This document shows positions 1 to 7,703 of a stretch of DNA of 7,889 nt, one piece after another; the stretch's first letter is position 1; each line of letters begins with the position of its first letter. Under the pieces are notes generated by a model. The model was not told the origin of the DNA. It searched no databases and worked only from the letters and a program-made list of their open reading frames with translations. Origin of the DNA: Dialister sp. (GTDB taxonomy: Bacteria > Bacillota > Negativicutes > Veillonellales > Dialisteraceae); assembly GCA_022722495.1 (NCBI GenBank), contig JAIJLI010000078.1, positions 1 to 7,889 of the forward strand, written 5' to 3'. A program made the translations under genes and the position numbers.

Positions 1-144
1 GTATTGGTATCAAATCATAGTATTGATAAAGAAGAATTTGTGTTTGCTGACAATACAATTAACTTAAGGAATAAAGTTGCAAGAGTTCTCAGAAATTATG
101 CAGCTCTTGAAAAATCCCAAAATAAAGACAGCGTAATACTTTAA
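1..144 (+). CDS. C-terminal end of an unrecognised protein (partial)
   Basis: An open frame enters from the left edge of the window and runs 47 codons to a TAA at 142-144. The visible tail is polar and charged, begins VLVSNHSIDKEEF and ends NKDSVIL, with a probable amphipathic helix around NLRNKVARVLRNYAALEK. There is no membrane segment or motif I recognise. It lies on the same strand as the tail genes and just ahead of the tape-measure gene, where tailed phages often carry small tail-completion or tail-assembly chaperone genes, so a phage tail function is possible but is inference from position only. The terminator starting 10 bp after its stop indicates that it ends an upstream transcription unit rather than being the first gene of the tape-measure operon. 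That it is coding is fairly likely, because the frame is uninterrupted and ends just before a terminator; its function is unknown. Confidence 0.55.
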   Translation, partial: VLVSNHSIDKEEFVFADNTINLRNKVARVLRNYAALEKSQNKDSVIL

Positions 145-154
145 TATATACACA

Positions 155-188
155 GCCATCGAATACAGTTGCATTCGATGGCTTTTTT
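155..188 (+). terminator. Rho-independent terminator after the upstream gene
   Basis: A perfect 10-bp inverted repeat, GCCATCGAAT (155-164) and ATTCGATGGC (173-182), encloses an 8-base loop and is followed directly by six T residues (183-188). This is the textbook shape of an intrinsic terminator on the + strand. It begins 10 bp after the stop codon at 144. It has no A-tract on its left side, so it should act in one direction only. It separates the upstream gene from the tape-measure transcription unit. Confidence 0.9.
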
Positions 189-195
189 ATGGTAT

Positions 196-226
196 TTTTA
201 TAGCTTTTCAGCTATTCTTATCTTTG
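196..226 (+). promoter_or_regulatory. Bacteroidota-type promoter for the tail operon
   Basis: TATCTTTG at 219-226 matches the Bacteroidota -7 consensus TAnnTTTG at every fixed position. A T-rich -33 region, TTTT at 196-199, lies 19 bp upstream, which is the usual spacing, although it lacks the final G of TTTG. Transcription would start near 232-235, giving a leader of about 17-20 nt before the ATG at 252. The site sits just after a terminator and just before a long gene, as expected for a new transcription unit. Only the -7 match is strong; the -33 assignment is tentative. Confidence 0.6.
200..215. promoter_or_regulatory. Candidate operator: perfect inverted repeat in promoter spacer
   Basis: ATAGCT (200-205) and AGCTAT (210-215) form a perfect 6-bp inverted repeat around the 4-base spacer TTTC. 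It lies exactly between the predicted -33 and -7 elements of the tape-measure promoter, where a bound dimeric repressor would block RNA polymerase. The arms are short and no second copy was noticed elsewhere, so a chance palindrome in AT-rich DNA cannot be excluded. The regulatory role is inferred from position. Confidence 0.3.
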
Positions 227-251
227 CAGAAAACTATAATAAATATCATTT

Positions 252-3200
252 ATGGCAAACAGTACACAAACATTCATAGGCCGGGTTCTGCTTGATGACA
301 AACAAGCAAAACAGACTATCGCATTGCTTGAAAAGCAGCTCGAACAAGTTAAGCAAAAAAAGACTGATGCATTCAAAAAAGGAGATGACACCAAGGCTTT
401 CGATAAAGAGATAAATCGAATAAATGCTTCACTCAAGACATTGCGAACCAACCAAGAGCAGGTGAATAGAACATTCAACAATCTTTCTTCTGCCTCATAT
501 AAAGAATTGTCTGTTGTAATGAAAACAGTACAAAAGCAGCTACGCTCAGGAGCTGTCGAGCGTAATTCTGAGGAATGGAAAAAGCTTCAGCAAAAGCTCA
601 AAGAGGTTAAGCGAGAAATGAATGCCATCAATAGCGAGTCAAAAGAAACAACAAGTCTTTGGTCTCGTTTCGTTAACGTGCTCAATACCAACTGGGGAGC
701 TGTATCGCAGATTATCGCTGCATACGCAGGACTCTCTATGACCATCCGAAAATGCGCCCAAGCCTATGCCGATATGGAGGAATCCATGGCAAACGTCCGC
801 AAATATACAGGTCAGACCGATGAAGAGGTTCACCGGATGAACGAAGATTTCAAGCGAATGGACACCCGTACGGCTCGTGAGCAGCTCAATGAACTGGCTG
901 GTTCTGCCGGTCGCCTGGGCATCACCAGTAAGGATATGATTGAAGAGTTTGTTGATGGAGCCGACAAGATTAACGTTGCGCTAGGCGATGACTTGGGAGA
1001 AGGAGCGGTTGACAAGATTGGCAAACTTGCTCAGATGTTCGGGGAAGATAAGACCAAAGGACTCCGTGGTGCAATGCTCGCCACTGGTTCTGCCGTCAAC
1101 GAACTTGCACAGAATTCATCAGCCAATGCCGGATATATAGTCGATTTCACCGCCGATCTTTCCGGTGTAGGCATCCAGGCAGGCATGACTCAAGCACAAC
1201 TGATGGGTCTCGCTTCTGCACTCGATCAGAATATGCAGGAAGAGGCAACCTCTGCTACTGTGTTCTCTCAGCTTATAACCAAGATGTATCAGGAACCGGC
1301 TAAATTCGCAAAGATTGCCGGTGTAGAAGTCACGAAGTTCTCAAACTTGATGAAGACCAATGCAAATGAGGGATTGATGACATTCCTTTCTGCCATGAAG
1401 TCTAGAGGTGGGTTTGCTGAAATGGCTCCTATGTTTGAAGAGATGCAGCTGAATGGTACTCGTGCCGTTGGCGTTCTCTCTGCAGTAGCTTCACACCTGG
1501 ACCAGGTAAGAACTGCCCAGGATCTCGCTACCCAGTCATACGCTTCAGGCACAAGTGTCATCAATGAGTTCAATGTCCAGAACAATACTGTGCAAGCCCA
1601 GCTGGATAAGGCAAAGAAACGTTTTGAAGACCTCACAGTAGAACTGGGTGAACAGCTCATCCCAGTAACCAGATATGCCATCTCTACCCTGAGCATAGGC
1701 ATACATGTGTTATCAACATTGATAACTTTTACGGTCACCCACGTCAAACAGCTCACAATAATAGGTTCCGCCATCGCTGTCTGCACGACTCTTTGGTATA
1801 AGGAAACCATCGCCATCAAGCTGAGAACAGCAGCCGCTGCAGCAAACGCTGCTGTGGATAAGGCTTATATCGCCACTACAACTCTTTTGCGCACAGCCAT
1901 GGTTGCCCTAAAGGCTACATGGGCACTTCTGACAAAGGGGGTGCAAGGTTATATTATAGTAATGAGAGCAGCACGCTTGGCAAGTCTCACCAATCCATGG
2001 GCAGCTCTCGCAACCGTTCTCACAGTGGTAGGGGTTGCTGTCTATGGTACTGTGAAGGCATTTGCCTCGTATAATGAAACGCTTCGGAATAATACCCAGG
2101 AAGCCAAGAATAACAGGGCAGTTGCAGAACAGCAGGCCAGCCTGGCGAAAAAGGTTTCAGATGCAACCATCGATGAGAGAAACAAGATTGATATGCTCAA
2201 TAAGATCATCCACTCCAATGCATATACCGTGAATGAGCGAAGAAGCGCCATCGCCAACCTGCAGAAGATTATCCCTAATTATCATGCCAGCATATCCAAC
2301 GAAGGCAAGCTGTATAATGATAATATAGAGGTAATAACACAGTATATCAACAAGCTCAACGATGCAGCAATGGCAGAAGCCATTTATGAGAAGAAGGCAG
2401 AAATTAACAAAAAGAGATTGGAACTGAAGACGAGAGAAACCAGAATCAAGGGTTCGCTCAAAGCAGTTCAGGCAGAACGTGATGCTCATCCAGAAAGATA
2501 TACATCGGAAAAGATCTTCCGCCCTTCTTTTGGTCCTGGTTCTGAAAGCTCATATTTCACTAAAGATAGCGAGGCTCTTAAAACAAACAAGAAACAGGAG
2601 AAGATCCACAAGAAGAGACTCAAGACTGTTCAAAGCGAAGAGAAGACCCTGGATGCTCAAGAAGCAGCACTCGACCTAACGATTAAGAATAATAAACAGA
2701 TAAGAAAGGCCCTGACTACTGTCATAAAGAAGAACACAAAGATAAACAGCAGCAATGGTACAACAACATCATCTGTAGGTTCCGGCGGTCATTACACAAC
2801 AGAGAAAGAGAGAAAAGCAGCAGAAAAGGAACGAAAGAAGCGTGAAGCTGCTGCACGTAAAGCAGAAATCAAACGAAAGGCAGACCTCAAAAAAGAACTG
2901 GATGATGCCAAGAAAAGTACCGAGGCTCAGCAGCTGGAAGCCACTACCCTCTACTCTACCGGTCAGATTCGCCTGGCAGAATACAACGACCGCATGGCGA
3001 AGATTAAGGAGCAGGGACTTCAGCAGCGCATGGACATCCTTCGCAAATATGGAGAGGCTGAGAGTGAGGAGTACAAGCGTCTGAATGCCCAGAAAGAGAA
3101 GATCTCTGCCGATTATGAGCGCAAGCAGACGCAAGACCTTCAGGACCTGGAGTACGACCGGCAAGTGGCAGAACAGGCCATCACTGCCGAATATTACAAT

Positions 3201-4616
3201 AAGGACTCCGACCTCTATCATAACGAGAGTGCTATCAATGAGGCGCTTTTTCAACTCGACCAGACGTTTCTCAAAGAGAAACAGGCACTCTATCTGAAGT
3301 CCTCTGACGAGTACTGGCAGATAGCCAGAGAGATTGAGCGCAGTGAGCAGCAGCACCAGTATGACCGCCAAAAGCAATACGATGACACACTGATGCAGCT
3401 CAAGCAGGAGTATCTCACCCTCGGCAATGAACAGCAGATGCAGCTGGAGCTTGCAGGACTGGATGAGGTTCACAAGGCTGGTCTTGTAAGCGAAGAGGAG
3501 TATCAGCGCATGAAGATGGGCATCGCTAACAAGTATGCATCCTACAAGCCGGACGCCAAAGATCAGGCAAAAGACGATGCAACCACCGCTCTCGATACCG
3601 CCAAGAAGATGACCAGACAGAGCGATGACCGTAGCGGTTCGCTCGGATCAGATAATCTCGCCACCATTGCAGGAGGCGCCATTGCTGCCATCCAACAGCA
3701 GAAGATGGTTAATGATAATCTTCAGAAGCTTCGAGAAGAGGATAAGATCAGCGAACAGGCATACCAGGATGCCAAGAAACAAATGAATCAAGAGACCTAT
3801 AAGAATATTGCAGCCATAGCAGGTGCAGCCTTCAGTAGTATCAGCAGCATGATGGGCGCAGCTTCAGCCTACTCGCAGGCGTGCTCCGACCTAGAAGTGG
3901 CAAAGATTCAGGCTAACTACGACAAGCAGATTTCTGCTGCTGGTAATAATTCGGCCAAGAAGAAGCGCCTGGAAGCGAAACGAGACAAGGAGATTTCTGC
4001 GGCAAAGACTAAAGCCAACAAGAAGGCGATGAAGATAGAGATTGCTCAAGCAGTCGCTTCTACCGCTATGTCGGCTATCAATGCCTACTCTTCAGCTGCA
4101 GCAATCCCTACAGTGGGCTACATCATCGCCCCTATAGCCGCCGGACTCGCTACTGCTGCCGGTATGCTTCAGATTGCCACAATAAAAAAACAGCATCAGG
4201 CAGAGGCAGCAGGATATTATGAGGGCGGTTTCACTGGTCCCGGTCATTGGAAGAAAGAAGCTGGCGTGGTTCATGCAGGCGAGTTCGTGGCGAATCATAA
4301 CGCTGTGAATAATCCTCAGCTCCTTCCTGCCCTTCGGCTCATCGATGCAGCACAGCGCAATAATACCGTGGCATCGCTCACAGCCCAAGACGTAAGTCGT
4401 GCAATGGGAACTGGCAGCGCTGCCGTTGTTGCACCTGTTGTCAATGTTAATGCAGACAACGAACAGGTAGGTGCATCTCTCGATAACGTGAGTTCAACCA
4501 TTGAAAGGCTCAATGAACAGCTCAACCTGGGCATCAAATCATACGTGGTCATTACGGGTCCAGATGGTTTCGACCGCAAATGGAGTCAATACAAGAAAAT
4601 GAAATCAAACAAATAG
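252..4616 (+). CDS. Phage tail tape measure protein, TP901 family
   Basis: This 1454-residue protein is the ruler and scaffold of a long phage tail: the tube polymerises around it and its length sets tail length. Residues 15-130 are a charged, probably coiled-coil head. Residues about 165-435 match the TP901 tape-measure core, including the stretch LNELAGSAGRLGITSKDMIE (212-231). Hydrophobic segments lie at about 478-513 and 580-600, and Ala/Gly-rich ones at 1183-1207 and 1265-1312. Residues about 715-1100 are highly charged, with a Lys/Arg/Glu-rich stretch at 850-885. The C-terminus carries a GGFTGPG...AGVVHAGEFV motif (1325-1347) often seen at tape-measure ends. ATG at 252 was chosen because it follows the promoter and an A-rich leader; there is no Shine-Dalgarno, as is normal in Bacteroidota. 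At roughly 0.15 nm per residue the tail would be up to about 215 nm. Family assignment is secure from sequence recognition; whether the tail is contractile cannot be told here. Confidence 0.93.
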   Translation: MANSTQTFIGRVLLDDKQAKQTIALLEKQLEQVKQKKTDAFKKGDDTKAFDKEINRINASLKTLRTNQEQVNRTFNNLSSASYKELSVVMKTVQKQLRSGAVERNSEEWKKLQQKLKEVKREMNAINSESKETTSLWSRFVNVLNTNWGAVSQIIAAYAGLSMTIRKCAQAYADMEESMANVRKYTGQTDEEVHRMNEDFKRMDTRTAREQLNELAGSAGRLGITSKDMIEEFVDGADKINVALGDDLGEGAVDKIGKLAQMFGEDKTKGLRGAMLATGSAVNELAQNSSANAGYIVDFTADLSGVGIQAGMTQAQLMGLASALDQNMQEEATSATVFSQLITKMYQEPAKFAKIAGVEVTKFSNLMKTNANEGLMTFLSAMKSRGGFAEMAPMFEEMQLNGTRAVGVLSAVASHLDQVRTAQDLATQSYASGTSVINEFNVQNNTVQAQLDKAKKRFEDLTVELGEQLIPVTRYAISTLSIGIHVLSTLITFTVTHVKQLTIIGSAIAVCTTLWYKETIAIKLRTAAAAANAAVDKAYIATTTLLRTAMVALKATWALLTKGVQGYIIVMRAARLASLTNPWAALATVLTVVGVAVYGTVKAFASYNETLRNNTQEAKNNRAVAEQQASLAKKVSDATIDERNKIDMLNKIIHSNAYTVNERRSAIANLQKIIPNYHASISNEGKLYNDNIEVITQYINKLNDAAMAEAIYEKKAEINKKRLELKTRETRIKGSLKAVQAERDAHPERYTSEKIFRPSFGPGSESSYFTKDSEALKTNKKQEKIHKKRLKTVQSEEKTLDAQEAALDLTIKNNKQIRKALTTVIKKNTKINSSNGTTTSSVGSGGHYTTEKERKAAEKERKKREAAARKAEIKRKADLKKELDDAKKSTEAQQLEATTLYSTGQIRLAEYNDRMAKIKEQGLQQRMDILRKYGEAESEEYKRLNAQKEKISADYERKQTQDLQDLEYDRQVAEQAITAEYYNKDSDLYHNESAINEALFQLDQTFLKEKQALYLKSSDEYWQIAREIERSEQQHQYDRQKQYDDTLMQLKQEYLTLGNEQQMQLELAGLDEVHKAGLVSEEEYQRMKMGIANKYASYKPDAKDQAKDDATTALDTAKKMTRQSDDRSGSLGSDNLATIAGGAIAAIQQQKMVNDNLQKLREEDKISEQAYQDAKKQMNQETYKNIAAIAGAAFSSISSMMGAASAYSQACSDLEVAKIQANYDKQISAAGNNSAKKKRLEAKRDKEISAAKTKANKKAMKIEIAQAVASTAMSAINAYSSAAAIPTVGYIIAPIAAGLATAAGMLQIATIKKQHQAEAAGYYEGGFTGPGHWKKEAGVVHAGEFVANHNAVNNPQLLPALRLIDAAQRNNTVASLTAQDVSRAMGTGSAAVVAPVVNVNADNEQVGASLDNVSSTIERLNEQLNLGIKSYVVITGPDGFDRKWSQYKKMKSNK

Positions 4617-4619
4617 TCT

Positions 4620-6515
4620 ATGATTACATGTGTTATTAATGGTATGGCAGCCTATCCGGCTGCCAGCCAATCCATCAAGTTAACATACGCCAACCAGTAC
4701 GTCACGGACGATGGAGAATATTCATACGACATTAACTTTCCGATGTCGATTATGGATAACCGTAGAGTTTTCCACAATGTTAGCCGCTTCGATGTATCTA
4801 AGGTTACCCAGAAGTTTAATGACTGCAAACTGTACGTGAGCGGTCGTTTGATTCTATCGGGTGTAGGAACCATCATCAGCGTAACGGAGGCTGAAATAAA
4901 ACTGCAGATTGTGGGCGGAAAATCCCGCATCAAGTATAATGACAGGATGACCAAGCATTATATCGATGAAATCGCAACATTTGGCACAGCTGACAAACCT
5001 GGTTATACTGTCGACAAGGGCTGGTCTCAGGGATTTAAAAACCTTCAAAAGATCAATGACATCTATAGACTTGATGAAGATAAGTCGAAGTTCATGGGAG
5101 TAGAAGGTAAATGGTGTTTCGTACCTGTACGGGACGAAACAAATGATATGATTGCTAATTTTGTTGGAGTGGATAAAACTAAGCAGTTCATCGGCTACAA
5201 TGCGCCATTTGTCATGAACTTGGCTGTTCAGCCCAACCTGATGTACATATTTCGCAAGGTGGTGGAGTACGAAGGATATAAGCTCAAGCGCAATGACTTT
5301 GACTGCAAACCATGGAATCTCCTGTATATTGCTTCAGCTTACAAGACCAGAGAACTCCGTAAAGCACTACCTCATTGGTCAAGCTATACCTTTATAGAGG
5401 AATTCCGCAAGCTGTTCAATGCCACCATCGTCTTTGATGATATCAGGAAGACCTGCTCTGTTATCAATGCATCAGAACTGACAACCGCAGATTCTGTAGA
5501 GATCGAGCCTTTGGATGAATACACTACGGATTACGATGAGGATGGCTCCTTCTCCACGTCATCTACAGCAAATCTGGAGTATAATCTGGGTGATTCTGCA
5601 AACAGAGATAACTATGAAGTTATTTCAAAAAAAGTCTTCGAGAATTTTAAAATAGTCCATAGTACAGGTACCTGGGAGCCGCAAAATCAGTTCAAAGGGA
5701 CAACACAGTCATGGTCTGAAAAACAAAAAAGACAGACTATCATTGAGTGTAATGGTAGTTACTACATATATGTAGAGAATGAGGACGGTTCGAAAACATG
5801 GCAGCTGGCAGGCGTTTGGTCACCATTAATCAGGGGCAGTTCTTCTGATGATTATGTTGATATTAACATATCTCCTGCAGCACAAGTTGTAGAAGATATC
5901 AATTTCAAAACAGCAGTCATAGGCGAAGATAATTACTACGAGAAGCGATGCCTTCTTTCAATACCTAATGATAAGGAGCCGGATTCAAAGGAGTGCGATG
6001 TTGATGATGACGGCTACAGCTACACATCCGTGCAGGATGCGATAGACGATGAGTCAACACTCGACAAATCCGAAGATGATCAGGAATGCATGAATATATT
6101 CTTCATTATTCCAGGAGAAGTACAAGATGACAACAAATTTAGTTGGGTTAGAGCGAAGTCTAGGTGGCCAAAATTCAAAACCGACTACCGAATAAATAAA
6201 GAATATTGTGGTAGTACCGAAGGAGGGTTTGGTGGGAACAGAGGAGGTACATTTAAAGAAAAGTATCCTTACTCTCTGTCGATTTGTACGAAATCGACTA
6301 ATGATGTTGTTACTCTAGGCTGCTTACATGATAACGGTCTCAAGATCGACAACAAGAACTGTCTCCAGGTTAAGTTCAAAAGCGAAGTCATCCCTGATCC
6401 TTCCAACACCTACATCATACATAACAAGAAATATGTATGCGAAAAAATCGAGTTGGAAGTCAAGGATGACCAGATAGAGCCAATCTTCGTTGGCTACTTT
6501 TACATGATGTCGTAA
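4620..6515 (+). CDS. Probable baseplate or tail-tip protein (function inferred)
   Basis: This 631-residue protein has no signal peptide or membrane segment, and I do not recognise a named family with confidence. Its ATG lies 3 bp after the tape-measure stop, so the two are almost certainly co-transcribed and probably translationally coupled; no Shine-Dalgarno is visible. In tailed phages the genes directly after the tape measure encode distal-tail, hub or tip proteins, which is the basis for the call. Residues 1-110 look beta-rich and structural. Residues about 190-285 contain LPHWSSYTFIEEFRKLFNA, a pattern I associate with baseplate/hub proteins of Bacteroidota phages. Residues about 325-560 are polar and rich in Asp, Asn and Ser, with an acidic segment at 459-488 and a glycine-rich loop GGFGGNRGG (535-543) between Cys530 and Cys556. 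The C-terminus (about 597-630) returns to an ordered beta pattern. The middle may be a variable, exposed domain. A receptor-binding role is possible but unproven. Confidence 0.72.
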   Translation: MITCVINGMAAYPAASQSIKLTYANQYVTDDGEYSYDINFPMSIMDNRRVFHNVSRFDVSKVTQKFNDCKLYVSGRLILSGVGTIISVTEAEIKLQIVGGKSRIKYNDRMTKHYIDEIATFGTADKPGYTVDKGWSQGFKNLQKINDIYRLDEDKSKFMGVEGKWCFVPVRDETNDMIANFVGVDKTKQFIGYNAPFVMNLAVQPNLMYIFRKVVEYEGYKLKRNDFDCKPWNLLYIASAYKTRELRKALPHWSSYTFIEEFRKLFNATIVFDDIRKTCSVINASELTTADSVEIEPLDEYTTDYDEDGSFSTSSTANLEYNLGDSANRDNYEVISKKVFENFKIVHSTGTWEPQNQFKGTTQSWSEKQKRQTIIECNGSYYIYVENEDGSKTWQLAGVWSPLIRGSSSDDYVDINISPAAQVVEDINFKTAVIGEDNYYEKRCLLSIPNDKEPDSKECDVDDDGYSYTSVQDAIDDESTLDKSEDDQECMNIFFIIPGEVQDDNKFSWVRAKSRWPKFKTDYRINKEYCGSTEGGFGGNRGGTFKEKYPYSLSICTKSTNDVVTLGCLHDNGLKIDNKNCLQVKFKSEVIPDPSNTYIIHNKKYVCEKIELEVKDDQIEPIFVGYFYMMS

Positions 6516-6520
6516 TCTCC

Positions 6521-6560
6521 GAGGAGACTAAAGCCCACCTTTAAAGTGCTTAGTCTCCTC
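6521..6560. terminator. Hairpin between convergent tail and integrase genes
   Basis: A perfect 11-bp inverted repeat, GAGGAGACTAA (6521-6531) and TTAGTCTCCTC (6550-6560), lies between the + strand stop at 6515 and the end of the minus-strand integrase. The same hairpin would form in transcripts from both directions, and an inner CAC/GTG pairing (6536-6538 with 6546-6548) could extend it. Neither side has a clear run of T, so as an intrinsic terminator it is weak. It may act bidirectionally, act with Rho, or protect the mRNA 3' ends. The integrase stop codon (6528-6530) lies inside the left arm. Confidence 0.5.
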
Positions 6561-7691
6561 GTTTACTTTCATCTGATTCTTGATATAGCGATTAGTCACA
6601 GATATATCAGAGTGTCGTGCCTGCTCCTTAGCAACAACTATACCTTGAGCATTGGCCAAGTCTCTAATGCCGGTATCTTTCAAACTGTAGAACTGATACT
6701 CCTTAGGAAAGCCTATGGCATCACGCATCTTGCCCCACTCTACTCGCAACTGATTATAAGCCGCTCTCTTTTCACCAGGTTTCAGACTCTTTCCGAAAAT
6801 GTAGCAATGGCTAGGATGCTCGAAGATCTTCAGTTCTATCATCAGCTTCAGGATTTCATCATTAAGGGCAACCATTCCGTCCTTGCGGTTCTTACTGATG
6901 GCAGAACTGATAAAGACAGTCTGATTCTTGATAGATACATCTCCGATCTTTATCTGGGTCAACTCATTCGGACGGATGAAAGTATAATACTCAAAGAGAC
7001 AAGCCAGAAGGAAATGCTTGTCATGAGTATAGAGATAATCCTTCATCTTCTTGAGAGCTCCAGGAGTCAATGGATTCCGGAACTTCTCTGTTTGCGCAAT
7101 ATTGCGAATATCGATGGCAGGATTCTCGGAAATATACTTTCGATCCATCAGCCAAGTACCGAACGAGACAAACCAGGAACGATAGTTATTCCTGGTTGTA
7201 GCTGATACATCACGATCATACATCAGATGATCCAGGAAGTCAATGGCAAAGGCTCGGTCTATCTGATAAGCATATTTGATACTCCTACACTCCTCTATGA
7301 AGGTTTCGAGCATCTTGAGGCGGCTGAGATAGTCAATAGAGGTCTTTTCCTTCATCGACTTTTTATTAGTCATTGACTTAATATAATCTCTATATCTACT
7401 AAAAATTATTGGTATTTCCGTAAATTGGCGCGACTGGTCAGCATTCACCCATGGGTTCCATCCTGCTGTCAATTTCGCAGTAATATTGTGAATAAGAAGA
7501 CTGCCCATCATACGCTTTTTATGATCAGACTTATACTTGTTGAGCATATACTTCTTGCGCTTCATTACACCGGAAACTGGGTCACGAGCATAAAAGTCAA
7601 CATACCAGTACCCGCCCTTGGTATGCAACACAGGAAGCGTGAATCCTACTATTTCACGCGAACTCAAAAAATCGATTTCTTTTGCATTCAT
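6528..7691 (-). CDS. int: Tyrosine recombinase / phage integrase
   Basis: This 387-residue enzyme would cut and rejoin DNA through a phosphotyrosine to integrate or excise the element. Residues 1-95 form an arm-type DNA-binding N-terminus, about 95-195 a SAM-like core-binding domain, and about 205-375 the catalytic domain. Visible active-site positions are Arg240 (FIRPNEL), a beta-hairpin Lys at 267 or 270, His360 (ARHSD) and the nucleophile Tyr369 (TNRYI). The usual HxxR box reads YSLK (335-338), so His is replaced by Tyr and Arg by Lys; related Bacteroidota integrases commonly show Lys here, so this need not mean loss of activity. The length is normal for the family and the frame is intact. 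ATG at 7691 follows an A-rich leader; another ATG 10 bp upstream (7699-7701) is out of frame. The gene converges on the tail operon, and its 5' end lies 121 bp from a tRNA 3' end, the classic position for an integrase beside its attachment site. Confidence 0.93.
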   Translation of the reverse strand: MNAKEIDFLSSREIVGFTLPVLHTKGGYWYVDFYARDPVSGVMKRKKYMLNKYKSDHKKRMMGSLLIHNITAKLTAGWNPWVNADQSRQFTEIPIIFSRYRDYIKSMTNKKSMKEKTSIDYLSRLKMLETFIEECRSIKYAYQIDRAFAIDFLDHLMYDRDVSATTRNNYRSWFVSFGTWLMDRKYISENPAIDIRNIAQTEKFRNPLTPGALKKMKDYLYTHDKHFLLACLFEYYTFIRPNELTQIKIGDVSIKNQTVFISSAISKNRKDGMVALNDEILKLMIELKIFEHPSHCYIFGKSLKPGEKRAAYNQLRVEWGKMRDAIGFPKEYQFYSLKDTGIRDLANAQGIVVAKEQARHSDISVTNRYIKNQMKVNEETKHFKGGL

Positions 7692-7703
7692 TTTTTTTCA
7701 TTG

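Noticed and set aside
356..362. A AAA AAG slippery heptamer in the tape-measure gene, as in dnaX
   Set aside because: A -1 shift here reaches a stop after one codon (365-367) and would give only about 38 residues, so it is probably chance in a Lys-rich stretch.
1289..1819. A 176-codon minus-strand open frame inside the tape-measure gene
   Set aside because: It is fully overlapped by a gene with clear family features, its translation has no recognisable domain, and it has no start signal; it is a shadow frame.
2769..3473. A 234-codon minus-strand open frame rich in Leu, Val and Phe, resembling a membrane protein
   Set aside because: It is antisense to the charged coiled-coil part of the tape measure. 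Reversed Lys/Glu/Gln codons naturally read as Phe/Leu/Val, and no promoter or leader supports it.
6217..6250. Glycine-rich segment considered as a diversity-generating retroelement variable region
   Set aside because: There is no reverse transcriptase, no template repeat in the window and no C-type-lectin pattern around it.
6546..7205. A 219-codon + strand open frame opposite the integrase
   Set aside because: It is antisense to the catalytic and core-binding domains of an intact integrase and has no recognisable motif.
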